Shown piece after piece: positions 1 to 12,154 of a stretch of 22,501 nucleotides of DNA. Position 1 is the first letter of the stretch; the number at the start of each line of letters is the position of its first letter. This DNA comes from Pleurotus djamor (taxonomy: Eukaryota; Basidiomycota; Agaricomycetes; Agaricales; Pleurotaceae). The stretch covers positions 1 to 22,501 of the forward strand of contig JAPEVF010000730.1 in NCBI GenBank assembly GCA_029747585.1, written 5' to 3'. The notes beneath the pieces were generated by a model that saw only the letters and a program-made list of their open reading frames with translations, did not search any database and was not told the origin of the DNA. The translations under genes and the position numbers were made by a program.

Positions 1-1683
1 TTTGGATTGCTGAGCTAGATATCGTTGCGAGGATTTGGGGGATGCGGTGGGANTTGAGGGATTTGGAAACTGCGTTGCGAATTCCATTGTTAATTCTAAC
101 AACCTGACAGTGAAGATGAGATGGCCGTCGCACGTGCCAAGGTCGAGCAACTCACGGTTGATTGAACTTCGGAGCAATGCTGAATATAGTCTTGAGACCT
201 TGGTGGACAACGTCAACCAACTTTGCGCGACGATGTAGCACTAGCCATCGAACAGTAGGATAGACCTGTGCCTCTAGGTCCCAGTCGAGGAGAGCGGCCA
301 TATCAGCCAAACTAGAAGGTCGCACTTGAGTATATTGAATAGGCGCGTATGGTGATGGTGCACTTACGACAGTGTGACGTTGGCTGTTTCGAGGAATTTT
401 AGCAGTCCTTCGGCGAGAGTCCTGTCGTTCTCGCTCAAGCGAGGGTCACGCAGGTTTTGATAAGTATTCGCATCCAATGGTTCATCCAGCAGGAGAATGC
501 TCTTCCACGGAGTCAAACTAGGAAGCCTCCAACCCGAGCCAATTTCTGCGCCCCATCCTCGCGATTCATCATCCTCTGGTGGTGCCCAGAATTCCATTTC
601 GTCATCTTCTTCGCTGTGAAGCAAGATGTCGAGATGGGGAGGAAGCTGAAGTTCCATAGGTAAATAATGGATCGTGATGTTAGCCACGGATGAAGACTTG
701 ATGGCCTCAAAAACCGTTTTCATAGCGAGCGCGATCGACGATGATTCCAGAGCTTTGGAAACGTAAGCTGATAGAGGGTCCCCTAGAAAACCACGTATCA
801 AGTCATGAGCTGGGAGAATATGTAAGTATTGCCAACCTTTGTCGAGACATGTATCCTTGATGGAACCGAGAAGATCACATTCGGCTTCCACGAAGTTGGA
901 TGTGACCTGTTCCTGAAACAGTACGGCGGCGAGAGTGAAGGCTATTTGTTCGTATATGATGTCGAAATACTTGTCCACATTCCCTGCTGCCGACGAAGAA
1001 GGGTCGGGGAGGTCAAGCACAAGTACGAGGTGAAACGTTTGAAGCCAGGCACTTTGCGTTCCAGATCCTTCACTGTCCACAGAGGAAATCCGGTCTGCAC
1101 TCGCGGGAGACCTTTCATCCACCATGCCATTTCTTGATTCGCGTCCCCTACTATGTCCTCTAGATTTTTCGGGCTTAAAGCGCCAGCCACCATCATCATC
1201 CGCGCAAACGGGATGCCCGATGAACGCTAGGTCATCAACCAACAACTCAAACTTCTGATGGCACATGGAGCGCTGAGGACACAGTAAGCCCGCCAGAAAC
1301 TCAGCAGAGTACCCCAGTAAATCGTCATATTCATCTTTTCCGGCGGGTTCTTCCAGTCTGAGATGGTCTTGCGAAGGTGAACCACCACCAGGCGCAGGGT
1401 GCGAGGCAGAATGATTAAAAGACATTGATCTGTCTCTGATGGCTGTTGGTCTCTTCCACTGGTAGTCATCGTCGCTTTCTTCGGTTGCAGAGATATCGTC
1501 TGGTATTTCCATGTAATGTGAAGCCCTCCATGGATTGTCAAGTTGTTTCGGGTACGATAGGTATCCTGGTTTGGCGCGTTTGTAGCGTGGAGATGAGCAA
1601 GGTGATGGCGGCCATCGAAAAACCAAGCTGGAGCCTTTAGCGGAAGATGTGACCAGGAGCAGAGCTAGCAGAGTTTCGGCCAT
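1..1683 (-). CDS. npr3: NPR3 (NPRL3-like) GATOR1/SEACIT subunit, 3' end cut by window edge
   Basis: Nitrogen permease regulator 3 works with Npr2 and Iml1 at the vacuole/lysosome as a GTPase-activating complex that switches off TORC1 when amino acids are scarce. Visible exons are 1683-368, 311-156 and 103-1, giving 525 codons in frame; introns begin GTAAGTG and GTGAGTT. The start fits the family: MAETLLALLLVTSSAKGSSL is followed by VFRWPPSP. Further family marks are LLGYSAEFLAGLLCP near residue 125, KFELLVDDLAFIGHPV near 143, and in exon 2 LADMAALLDWDLEAQVYPTV then RWLVLHRRAKLVDVVHQGLK, typical of the NPR3 middle region. A Ser/Pro/acidic stretch (about residues 65-115) and a second one (about 175-210) are probably disordered loops. 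One N at 53 leaves the frame intact. The C-terminus lies outside the window. Confidence 0.95.
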
Positions 1684-2181
1684 ATGGAGGCGCGTCTGGC
1701 ATGATCAGGAGGCAATCGGTATGGGGCTTAGGGGCGAACAAAGGTACAACAAATTTGATGGCTATGTAGCACAGACTAGTTACATGGCAGCAAAAATAGA
1801 TGCAGGTACCGTAAGTCCCAAGAATGCCTTTCAAAGTGTGTAAGGAGCGTGCCGCAGGCAGGCGAAAAGATGTAGCAAAAACGAAAGAGATCCTAAATAG
1901 AGGGATATGCAGATGGACGTATAGATGAGAGAGTGAGGAATACAAGGCTACAAGCATGCGATGACAGAAAGAAAAGATGAGTCGTTGTCGTACAGAAGGA
2001 CCGTGATTATCTGTGTGTGTTTGAGGTATACATTAAGCTGGGGTATTAAGATGAGGGGTAAAATATGTCGTGAAAAGATCCAGGAACTTATTAACGCCGT
2101 GACGAATGATAGCCACGACGCCCCTGCTTCAACTGGCGAAGGAGAATTGAAAGACTTGACGTTGACATAAAGACGTGACAA
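1684..2181. other. Intergenic region upstream of NPR3 and downstream of the kinase
   Basis: These 498 nt lie between the NPR3 start codon and the stop codon of the kinase, both on the minus strand, so they should hold the kinase 3' UTR and the NPR3 promoter. Short open frames on both strands here have no recognisable protein signature and no splice-consistent extension. I see no RNA gene or repeat. Confidence 0.6.
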
Positions 2182-3989
<1,808 letters not shown>

Positions 3990-4602
3990 TTCTCATAAAG
4001 GGAGGAAGGAGAAAGGGGGAGGAACAAAAGAAAGTTGGGGAAATAGAGAGAGCGAGCGTTTTTGTTCCTCCTCTGCACTTTGTTCCTTTAACGTCCTCCG
4101 CCTCCGAGCTTTATTGTGTTCCGGGCCGCCGGTGTCGGCCGGTGTGAAGACAGCTGTTACGGAGCTAATGTTTCACCTAAACAGCCGCGACACCGAGTTT
4201 TTCCTCCCTCTGGCATGGCTTCAGGCGAGAATTTCATGGCTGAGACAATAGAGAACGACTGGAACGAGGAAGAGCTCTACGTTTGCTCGCTCCAATATTC
4301 CAACACTAGTCAGTGGAATTTTCCACGACTTAAAAGGCATATCTATGCCGTCACCGGCGGGCGCTTATGCATCCCTGGGCGTCTGAAACGACGGCCCTGC
4401 ATTGGGACTCCGTCCGCGGACACGATCAATTAGAGCTCTGACACTAACCATCAGCAACCAACAGTCTGCCCCTTCGACGACGGACGAATTCACATTTTTC
4501 TTCGTATCAAAGCCCAATTTCAACGAGGAGAAGGGTCTTTTCTGACACAAAACACCCATCTTCCCGTATCTACACCCTCGAAAACAAGTCCATTCATCAA
4601 GG
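3990..4602. promoter_or_regulatory. Divergent promoter between the YANK kinase and the YVC1-like channel
   Basis: The two flanking genes diverge, so this 613-nt region must drive both. Directly upstream of the kinase start, about 3998-4060, the plus strand is strongly purine-rich (GGAGGAAGGAGAAAG and similar). On the kinase coding strand this is a CT-rich tract of the kind common before fungal start codons. Near 4127-4145 the motif GCCGGTGT occurs twice, about 10 nt apart. An open frame from 4214 to 4433 has no recognisable signature and I do not call it a gene. No clear TATA box was found. Confidence 0.55.
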
Positions 4603-7600
4603 ATGGAACAAGAGGCTCAATCTCATGCATTTTTGGCTCCAACAGCGCAATATCTTTCAGCAGTCAAAGTATTTCCCCTGATACCCCACCTTAAGGTGCT
4701 TCCTTATTGTCTTCATACACGAGGATCCCAACTCAGTTTTTCTAATAGAAAGATGTAACGGTAGGCCTCAGAGTTAACCCTAAAATCTGAGTTGACGCTA
4801 CTTTCTTCCTTTTTAAGAGAACAATAGGTACTTCCGGGACTTCGCATTTNCTTCCGTGATCTGATTGCCCATCTCACAGATAGCGCTCTAAGCTGGGAGT
4901 GAGTACCCACAGTTCTCGTCCTACGACAAGGGTCTACTCCATATTCTCGGTACCGAACGTCCCTCGTGCGCATCTTCCCCATTGTTCGCCAAGTTCTTTG
5001 CCCAGCCTTTCTCTGCGAACAATTGAAGACGGCTTTCATAATAGGCAGCGTTCGCTATTGAAATTCCCTTTTCTATGATATCTCATCCACCGATAGTACG
5101 CTAATCAGTCTCCACTTATAGGCAGCTGACCGCTTCGGACATCAACTTTTCTATCGTCCGACCTCTTGTCTCAAAATATGCACGACTGCAGAATATGGCC
5201 GTAGTTTATGCCTGCTTGGTCGTGCGTTCGTACTTTCAAGGGGCCTCGGATGATGACCTGGCATATGCCGGTGTAATGATCTCTCGTGCCAACTTGTGTG
5301 AGATACTGGCGATGAAGTTGCTTAGTCACTTTTCTGGGAACAACATCCGCCTGGTCGCGGTTCTCACAACTAGCTGGAACCCTCTGGCTGGTGCAACTCC
5401 AGAGGTCATCGAAGATGTCTCTCAGGCCCTTGGAGACGACGATGTGATGAACAGTCCCCAAAGCGCACTAGAAATGGCGATTGCGACACAAGCAAAACAT
5501 CTCGTGTCCTCGCCGATAGTCCAAAGGGTTGTTAATGATATCTATTCTGGACGTGTTGTTTTCTCGGCTGTCGCCAACCGTTCTATACTTGCAGACAACT
5601 ACAAGCCTCGCCCTATTGAGATATATGACACTCGGACGGCTCCGTTTCTGGATCACTACAGGTATGGTAGTCTTCCGTATCTAAGATCTAATTGTTTGCT
5701 CACGCACACATCCATCGTAGGCTGCGCGTGCCGAGATATGGGGCGATCCTTGAATTCATGAATTTCTCTGTCCTTCTGGTGACCTTCGTCTTATGCCTAT
5801 TTCGTTCGTTCTTCTCCTTCTACCGAATTCTTTTTCGCCATAATTCATTTGTATGTCCGAATAGATCAAGATGTTGGGCACATAAATATATGGGAAATTA
5901 CTTTTATCGTCTTCGCGCTGTCATTTGCGCTGCAGGAGTGGACCGCTTCGACGGAACATGGATGGATAAGTATGTTTGTTCTCTTTCAGCGGGCTCGCTG
6001 TTGAACTCATGATGCATTTCCTACTAGTCTACATCGCCAACGTACTGGTTTCTTGTCTTCGACTCACACACCGCCGCTGATAAGCATGTCCACAGATGTG
6101 GAATGTTTTTGATACCTCATTCATCTTCGTATTCTTTGGGTATCTCGGATTCCGTATTCACGGAATCGTCCACAACTCAGGTAAGTCAACCTCCCTGCAA
6201 ATGCTCTTCATCTGTCTCCTGAACACGTTTCCTTGGCTCGCCTCAGTTGCCGACTCCTCAACGGCATTCGACCTGCTTGCTTGTGGAGCTTGTATCCTAT
6301 TTCCACGGTGAGCTCCATTCTTAGGTATCACCATCGAGACTCATGCGAGCATTACAAGGCTTGCTTTCTTCGCGGTCTCGAACAACGTCGTCATTCTGTA
6401 TGTTGTATTCATTATGGGCGCGGAACGCCTCGTTGCAGTTTGTTTTTCATTGGTATCGTCAACATACAGGTCTTTACGCGCGATGATCGCGGAGTTCGTC
6501 TTCTTTATGGGTATGGCGGCGATCTGTTTTTCCGGTCTCTTGTTCACATTGTGGACACTGGGTATGGAGATTTTAGCGCTTGCACCGTTTTCGTAACGGC
6601 CGCTCATAAATTTCTTTCATCTATTTTTCAGCATCCGGAACGAATTCTGGTTGGACGTTGAAAGGGATCGCTTGGCTCATGGTGCAGATATGGTTTGGTA
6701 ACACTTACTTGAGCTTCGGTCAAGCCTCCAGCTTTCATCCTTTGTTCGGACCTATCTTGATGACCGGATTCGCTGCTTTGTCGAATACGTTACTGCTGAC
6801 TAGGGAGTGCCTCGTGTCTTTTTTGGAGGAGTGCATTTCACTGACCTTTTGTTTAGTCTTGATCTCGATCCTATCCAATACATTCGCCCGTATTGATGCC
6901 GTGAGTTTCATTTCTCACATGTCGCTAGCCTACTCTGTCACTCAACTTGACTTTCATAGAACGCCGATAGGGAGGTACGAAGATTCTCTTTGCCAAGGGA
7001 GGATCGGCCTAATTGTTGCGGCCATCCAGTATCTCTTTCAGTTTGCCATATCGACTATCGAAGGGTAAGTAGCATACTGGAGAATTTGACCGTCTCACAA
7101 AGCTAATGTCCTGTAGTGTCAAATCGGATGCGCTCTTCTCCTACCAACCGCCTTTCAATATCGCAGCCTTCGTCATATTGAAGCCAGCCAGTTACATCCT
7201 TACCCCGCGGGCACTTCACACCCTAAATGTATTCCTTGTGAAGCTCACCACATTCCCCATCCTCATCGTCATTGCGATTTACGAAAGGTATCTCGCCGCA
7301 GGTCAAAAACTTCGTGAGTCTGGCGTCGATGCTGCCCGTGGCTTTTTCGGAAGTCTGCCTCGCCACATCAAAAACATGCCTATCGTCGAGGCACTTGTTG
7401 GCTCGACCTCGAATGATCTCTACGAAGCTATCTTCGATCTCGATGTCGAACAAGAGGATTTCGATATTTTTGAGGAAGACGCTGACGAGGTTCCGGCGCT
7501 GAGATCCATTGCCTCAAGGGACAATGTCCGTCTTGCTGGAAGTGGCGCAGTCACACCGCCAGGCCGTCGCCGTGGTATTTCTCCGTCTCCTCTTCGCGAG

Positions 7601-7993
7601 CGGTCTTCACCTCATGGTTCACCCCGTCGCCGTGTGCATAGCGCTCTTGCACCTATCAGCCTAGATGTTACGGGTGCTTCTGAAGCACCCGACGCTAATC
7701 TGCGCAGTCCACTGGCTCGTCTTTTCGCTCCCCGACTACGAGACAACGCCGCCCCAGCGGTAGCCGATGCAACCGTCAAGAAGATGGAATCCCTGGTAGA
7801 AAATATACGCGACCTTCCTGTCAATAAATTGAAGGATGAAATGAAAGAACTACAGGTTAGAGATTCTCTCCCCACTTTATTTCCTATCTCTAATTCGAAT
7901 GCTTAGGACCGCCAGGCTCGTATCGAGAACCTCCTCTTGATGCTCACACGGGGAATGAGAAATGATCTAGGACATCGGGACACCATACCGTAG
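4603..7993 (+). CDS. yvc1: YVC1-like TRP-type vacuolar calcium channel
   Basis: Yvc1-family channels release Ca2+ from the vacuole in response to stretch and cytosolic Ca2+. Sixteen exons (4603-4695, 4828-4898, 5122-5661, 5721-5803, 5865-5969, 6028-6041, 6096-6180, 6247-6307, 6359-6397, 6470-6561, 6632-6802, 6857-6900, 6960-6974, 7030-7064, 7117-7855, 7907-7993) sum to 757 residues. An N-terminal cytosolic domain includes INFSIVRPLVSKYARLQN and DLAYAGVMISRANLCEIL. Hydrophobic S1-S5 lie near 244-262, 270-286, 305-322, 336-364 and 368-393, the pore helix near 402-418, and S6 near 433-460 (ILMTGFAALSNTLLLT then ILISILSNTFARI). An acidic cluster at 590-607 recalls the acidic patch of yeast Yvc1. 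Exons 6 and 13 are 14 and 15 nt. The intron at 6803 starts GG, and the exon 2 boundary near the N at 4850 is uncertain. Confidence 0.93.
6803..6856 (+). other. Intron with non-GT start (GGGAGT...TTTAG) inside the channel S6 segment
   Basis: Family spacing demands that LLLT be followed directly by ILISILSNTFARI. Between them lie exactly 54 nt that look like an ordinary intron of this genome, with branch-like CTGAC (6841-6845), a T-rich stretch and TTTAG. The 5' end reads GGGAGT where GTGAGT is expected. The length is a multiple of three and the frame stays open, so retention would add 18 residues to S6 without a stop codon. A one-base consensus error or a true donor mutation would both give this picture. 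Confidence 0.75.
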
Positions 7994-8141
7994 GCACTCA
8001 GCACTTCCATCGGTGTTCGTCGCTATGATTTTCGTTTTCGGGTTTTCATCGCTCTTCGTTATCGCTGCTCTCTCGAGTGTCTACTCTGCATGTTTTTGAC
8101 CAAGTCTCCTGATGCGCACACATTTCAACCACCGAACCAAC
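7994..8141. other. Convergent intergenic region (channel and methyltransferase A 3' ends)
   Basis: Only 148 nt separate the channel stop codon from the stop codon of methyltransferase copy A on the other strand. The two 3' UTRs must be short or overlap. I see no gene here. Confidence 0.6.
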
Positions 8142-9272
8142 TCATAATCTCGTTACAGAGTAGTTAAGGAAGTACCAGCTGGTGACCATAGGTTTGTGGT
8201 TCATCTGAACCTCTTTGATACTGGCTTCCACCTTGACCGTCCCTTTAGCAAAGACCTGACCATTCCAAAGTTCCTCCCAGCTTTCTGGCGAGTGGCAGAA
8301 CATGAGATGGTCACTCTCTTTGTCAGATCCTTTCGGTCTCAAGCCTTTCGTAGGCATGGATAGATGACAACCAAATATGATAGAACCCGGCGCCGGGGAG
8401 AGCAAAGAACCAAGCCGCTTTGCCAGCTGCGATTGGCCGTCTTCATCGAACAAGTGGAAGAATGACGATGCATGGATCGCAGAAATAAAGCCTTGGAGAC
8501 TCGTCAGCGACTTCACTTTCTGCGGATCCGGATGGGGCGATGGAGAAGAAGAGTAGACTGGCTCAATGGGCTTGATAAAAGATGGATCGAAGGCGTCTCC
8601 TTGCAGGAAGTTAACGGGGAACGTTTCAGGAGTCGTGCCAAATAATTGATGGCCAGCATCCCAATAACCTGGCAAATAAAATTCGTCTTCTGACCATAGC
8701 GAAGACAATATGATAGGTACCTTGCTGGATATCCGAAGCAATGGCGAGCTCCACCGGCCAGCCATCCATGACGACTTTCCTCAAGTCGCTACCCACTGGG
8801 CACGCACACCAACCGTAAATTCCATAAACCACCACGACCGTTGCCTTAAGACGTACCGCAGCAAGCCATATCCAAGAAAATGGGCTCGGTGTGTGAGCTT
8901 AGCAGTTCGAGCACTCTGGGGTACACTGGAAGGTGCGATATTTGAAGCCTATTATCAGATTCAGAAATGACAGTCATCGAAAGAGCTCCGAGTTGTCATA
9001 CTTGGTAAAAGTAAAGAGGCGTATGCATGGGTATGGATAAACCTGAGATACGTGCGTTAAGTGAAGAACAGCGGAGTGGACTGAGTTAGTCAAGCTACGC
9101 TGTACGCCTTGGCCTGAGCAGCGACGATGTGGCTTTTCAGGGCATCGTCATCCTGAATCCCAGTCCAAGTTTTGAGAAATATCGCCTCTTCCTCTCCAAT
9201 AGAGTAGAGAGTGTTATCGAGTGGTGGGCTTCTGCTGATGTCTCCATAGACAGGAATGGAGGTCTGTGCCAT
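8142..9272 (-). CDS. SAM-dependent methyltransferase, tandem copy A
   Basis: Exons 9272-9099, 9042-9002, 8948-8857, 8795-8721 and 8668-8142 (174, 41, 92, 75 and 527 nt) encode 302 residues. The family is a fungal class I methyltransferase group related to AusD/Trt5-type enzymes of terpenoid pathways. Marks in order: PPLDNTLYS near the start, GIQDDDALKSHI, YPYPCIRLFTF (exon 2), motif I IFLDMACCVGSDLRK (about 93-107), DGWPVELAIASDI, FFHLFDED, MFCHSPESWEELWNGQVF and the terminal SVTRL. The start is the MA that aligns with the starts of copies B and C. It is the most divergent copy: VGSD instead of FGND in motif I, and GYW instead of EFW after exon 4. Substrate unknown. It is probably a cytosolic small-molecule methyltransferase, since there is no signal peptide or membrane segment. 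Confidence 0.9.
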
Positions 9273-9748
9273 GGGTAGACTGGGCGCAACGATGGCAATA
9301 AAAACCACCGAAATATTTCCCAAGGGTTAACACATTATGGCATCCATGTGGTTTTCTGAGTTCATGTTGGCCAATGTTATCGTCGGAGCTTCGAGAAAAT
9401 TACTGACTGCTGTGTTCACGCTTAGTAGTCACTACGTTAAAGTTGAGTGGCGCTGATGCATTTAGCGTTTTGATGAAGTCACCGATATTTAGGAGCCAAG
9501 GAAGGGGTTCGTATTCTCGGAGCCAAGAAATGCTACCCTCATCAGGATGAGGAGTAGTTATGACCAGCATTCCCGGATGAAATCGACTCACCAGGAGATA
9601 AAGCCGGTCTTTGACTCACCCTCTACGTCCTGGAATGAGTATGTGACTAGGGGCCCAACAGGGAAGATACGGAATCGTCTAGGGGAAATCGAGCCAATTT
9701 GAGAACGCTGACTTGGCAGTACTAGAAGCTTGTGTCTGTGATCGCGAC
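9273..9748. other. Gap between methyltransferase copies A and B, promoter of A
   Basis: These 476 nt hold the upstream region of copy A and the 3' flank of copy B. One minus-strand open frame at 9400-9591 (63 codons) contains a fragment reading SISWLREYEPLPWLLNIGDF that I cannot place in any family. It does not resemble any part of the neighbouring methyltransferases. It may be chance or the remains of another gene. Confidence 0.4.
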
Positions 9749-10879
9749 TCATAACCTTGTAATCGAGTAGTCCAAGTTATACCACTTGCCACCAGTATTC
9801 TCGCTATCCGCCACAGAAAACTCCTTGAGGGTTGCCACGACTTTTACTGTTCCTTTCCGGAACACTTGGCCGTCCCAGAGTTGCTCCCAGCTCTTTGGAG
9901 AATGGCAGAACATGAGTCGGTTCCGACTCCCTGTAGGAGGAACGTGAACTCCCTTCTCTGGTAATCCACCATGGCTTCCAAAGATGATGGAGCCCGGAAC
10001 CGGCGAAAGTAGCGGGGCTAACAACTTGGCTATCTCCAGTTGTTTCTCTTCGTTGAAAAGATGAAAGAGCGCTGATACGTGCATCGCAGAAACATGGCCC
10101 AGAAGTGGTGTAAGTGATGCTATGGAAGAGAGAGCAGGGGGCGGAGTGGTTGGCAATTCGTAGAATGGGTCACATGGTTGGAGGAACGATGGGTCAAATA
10201 TATCTCCTGGAAGAAAGGGTACAGGGAAGGATTCAGCCGTGGAGCGGAAGAGCTTATGCCCGGCGTCCCAGAATTCTGCCAATACTTTTGAGTCTCAAGA
10301 GCCACAGAAGATAGGAAAGGAGTCGCACCTTGTCGCAGGTCGGATGCAATAGCACGCTCCAAGGGCCAACCATCGACAACAGCCTTTCGAATATCATTTC
10401 CAACTAAAGATAACCCGTTATCAGGAATACAGGCCTTGGGGGTCCATCAAGCCACTGGCTTACAACAACAAGCCATATCGAGAAGGATAGGGCTATCATG
10501 TTTGTAGGCGAGCTGAAGGACATCTTTGTAGCGTGGTAATCGAGATATTTTCAGTCTGGGAAAATTGTGGTTCGGTAGATACAAAGAAAATAACGTAGAT
10601 TAGGCTTACTTGGTGAATGCCAATCCTCTTATGCAGGGGTAGCCAAAAACCTGGTCGGAGGGGCTTGAGATTAGGAGCAGGGGTCGAAGCAGAAAAACGA
10701 TGTACCTCGTAGGCTTCGGTCTGTACAGTTAAAATATGTGATTTAAGAGCTGAATCATCTTGGATTCCAGTGAGCGACTTGAAGAAAGTTGACTCTTCAA
10801 GGTCGAGAGAGTAGAAACTCTCATCGAGGGGGAGTTTATCTGCGTCAGTAAATACAGGTGGAACAGCGGGATGGGCCAT
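9749..10879 (-). CDS. SAM-dependent methyltransferase, tandem copy B
   Basis: Exons 10879-10706, 10650-10610, 10555-10464, 10403-10329 and 10275-9749 encode 302 residues. The protein begins MAHPAVPPVFTD, then LPLDESFYSL and LTGIQDDSALKSHI; the aligned starts of all three copies support this Met over one 22 codons upstream. Exon 2 gives FGYPCIRGLAFT. Motif I reads ILLDMACCFGNDIRKAVVDG (about 93-112), followed by LERAIASDLRQ and EFWDAGHKLF. The C-terminal half has GSIIFGSHGGLPEKG, MFCHSPKSWEQLWDGQVF and SITRL. As in copy A, the small residue after Asp-Met in motif I is Ala rather than the more usual Gly. It is an intact member of the same AusD-like class I group; the substrate cannot be told from sequence. 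Confidence 0.9.
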
Positions 10880-11024
10880 CTTGAGGTTGATAGGAGGCAA
10901 CTGGAACAAAGAGTCCCAGAGCGCGGTCTGATATAGGTTATCCAATGAGCCATAAGCCTGAGAACGTCATCAATGATTGTCATTGCGACAGAAATTTCTA
11001 TATTAGCCCATGATACAACGTGAA

Positions 11025-12154
11025 CTACAGACGCGTGACGGAAAAGACTAGACCGCACCATGTACCTTGAGTTATGCATGGGTCATTCAAATCCGACTGT
11101 TGAAGGGAGACATCTACTCTAACTGTCCCTTTTGCGAAGATTTGTCCATTCCAAAGCTCTTCCCAGGACTTGGGAGAATGGCAGAACATACGGTGTTCAA
11201 CATCAGCATACGAAGCTAGCCGGATGCCCTTCTCTGGCAACCCTCCATGCACGCCAAAGATGACTGAACCCGGGCGAGGTGATAGCAAACTGGCCATTCG
11301 CTTGGCCAGCTCGAACTGCTTACGCTCATCGAAGAGATGGAAGAACCACGACGCGTGAATTGCGGAGACATGGCCTTGTAGAGACGTAAGCGATTTGAGA
11401 TGCTTTAGGTCGGGAGGAGGAGTGGAGGGACGTTTGTAAACTGGGCCACGGGCATCTAACACCTTCGAATCGAATATATCCCCAGGGATAAAGGGAATTG
11501 GAAAGGATTCTGGGGTTGAATTGAATAATTGGTGGCCAGCATTCCAAAATTCTATCATGGGCATCGGTCATCAGACGGAAAGGGAACTTGGTAATATCCA
11601 TTTTCGTACCTTGATGAAGATCTGAAGCAACTGCACGCTCAGCAGGCCATCCATCGACGATGGCCTTTCTTAGGTCGTTTCCAACTACAGGGGTAGAGTG
11701 TCAGATCTGCTAGAAGAAAGATCGGAACCACTGACAACAACAAGCCATGTCAAGGAAGATGGGGTTGGTGTGGACTCGCGCGAGTTCTAGCACGCGATGG
11801 TAGGATGGTAGACGTGTGATACCAAGGCTATAAGAACCACGTAAGTCGAGGGGGCTCACAGGAAACAGCACTAGTCAATGTACTTCAGAAACGCGAAGCG
11901 TCGTATACAGGGGTATCCATACACCTGATAGGAGCTCGTTCAGCCAGATCAGACTCGAAGGCTGGATGATTGGTACGCACGTTGTATGCCTTGAATTGTA
12001 TGGCAATAATATGTCTTTTGAGCTGGGCATCATCTTGAATGCCTGTGAGCTTTTTGAGAAACGCCTCTTCCTCTTTGGTCAGGGAGTAAAGGCTTTCATC
12101 GAGAGGAGGCCGTCTGGTGGGGTCTGTGAACATGAGATCAGATGATATAGCCAT
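11025..12154 (-). CDS. SAM-dependent methyltransferase, tandem copy C
   Basis: Exons 12154-11981, 11924-11884, 11827-11736, 11684-11610 and 11551-11025 encode 302 residues. The start MAISSDLMFTDP is followed by RPPLDESLYSL and LTGIQDDAQLKRHI. Exon 2 gives YGYPCIRRFAFL, exon 3 NLGITRLPSYHRVLELARVH, and motif I spans exons 3-4 as IFLDMACCFGNDLRK. Later marks are AERAVASDLHQ, EFWNAGHQLFNSTPESFPIP, SVIFGVHGGLPEKG, MFCHSPKSWEELWNGQIF and SVTRL. The reading frame is open for about 46 codons upstream of the chosen Met, but those residues have no counterpart in A or B and lie where promoter sequence is expected. It is the first gene of the array and diverges from the ubiquitin protease gene on the plus strand. 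Confidence 0.9.

Larger units (their letters stand above)
8142..12154 (-). repeat. Tandem array of three paralogous methyltransferase genes
   Basis: Copies A, B and C share one orientation, the same five-exon structure with identical exon lengths (174/41/92/75/527 nt), the same intron phases and the same protein length of 302. Introns differ in sequence and length (51-61 nt). Gaps between copies are 476 nt (A-B) and 145 nt (B-C). The proteins have clearly diverged, so this is not a recent assembly duplication. Local gene duplication is the simplest origin. Confidence 0.9.

Noticed and set aside
1637..1957. Minus-strand open frame of 106 codons overlapping the NPR3 start
   Set aside because: Mostly in the NPR3 promoter and in another frame than NPR3; composition and lack of any motif suggest chance.
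4214..4433. A plus-strand open frame beginning MASGENFMAETIEND in the divergent promoter
   Set aside because: It is about 73 codons with no known signature and lies where promoter or 5' UTR sequence of the flanking genes is expected. A small gene cannot be excluded.
10880..10945. Upstream Met (MDNLYQTALW...) for methyltransferase B
   Set aside because: The 22 extra residues have no counterpart in the other copies; the MAHPAV start keeps exon 1 at the shared 174 nt.
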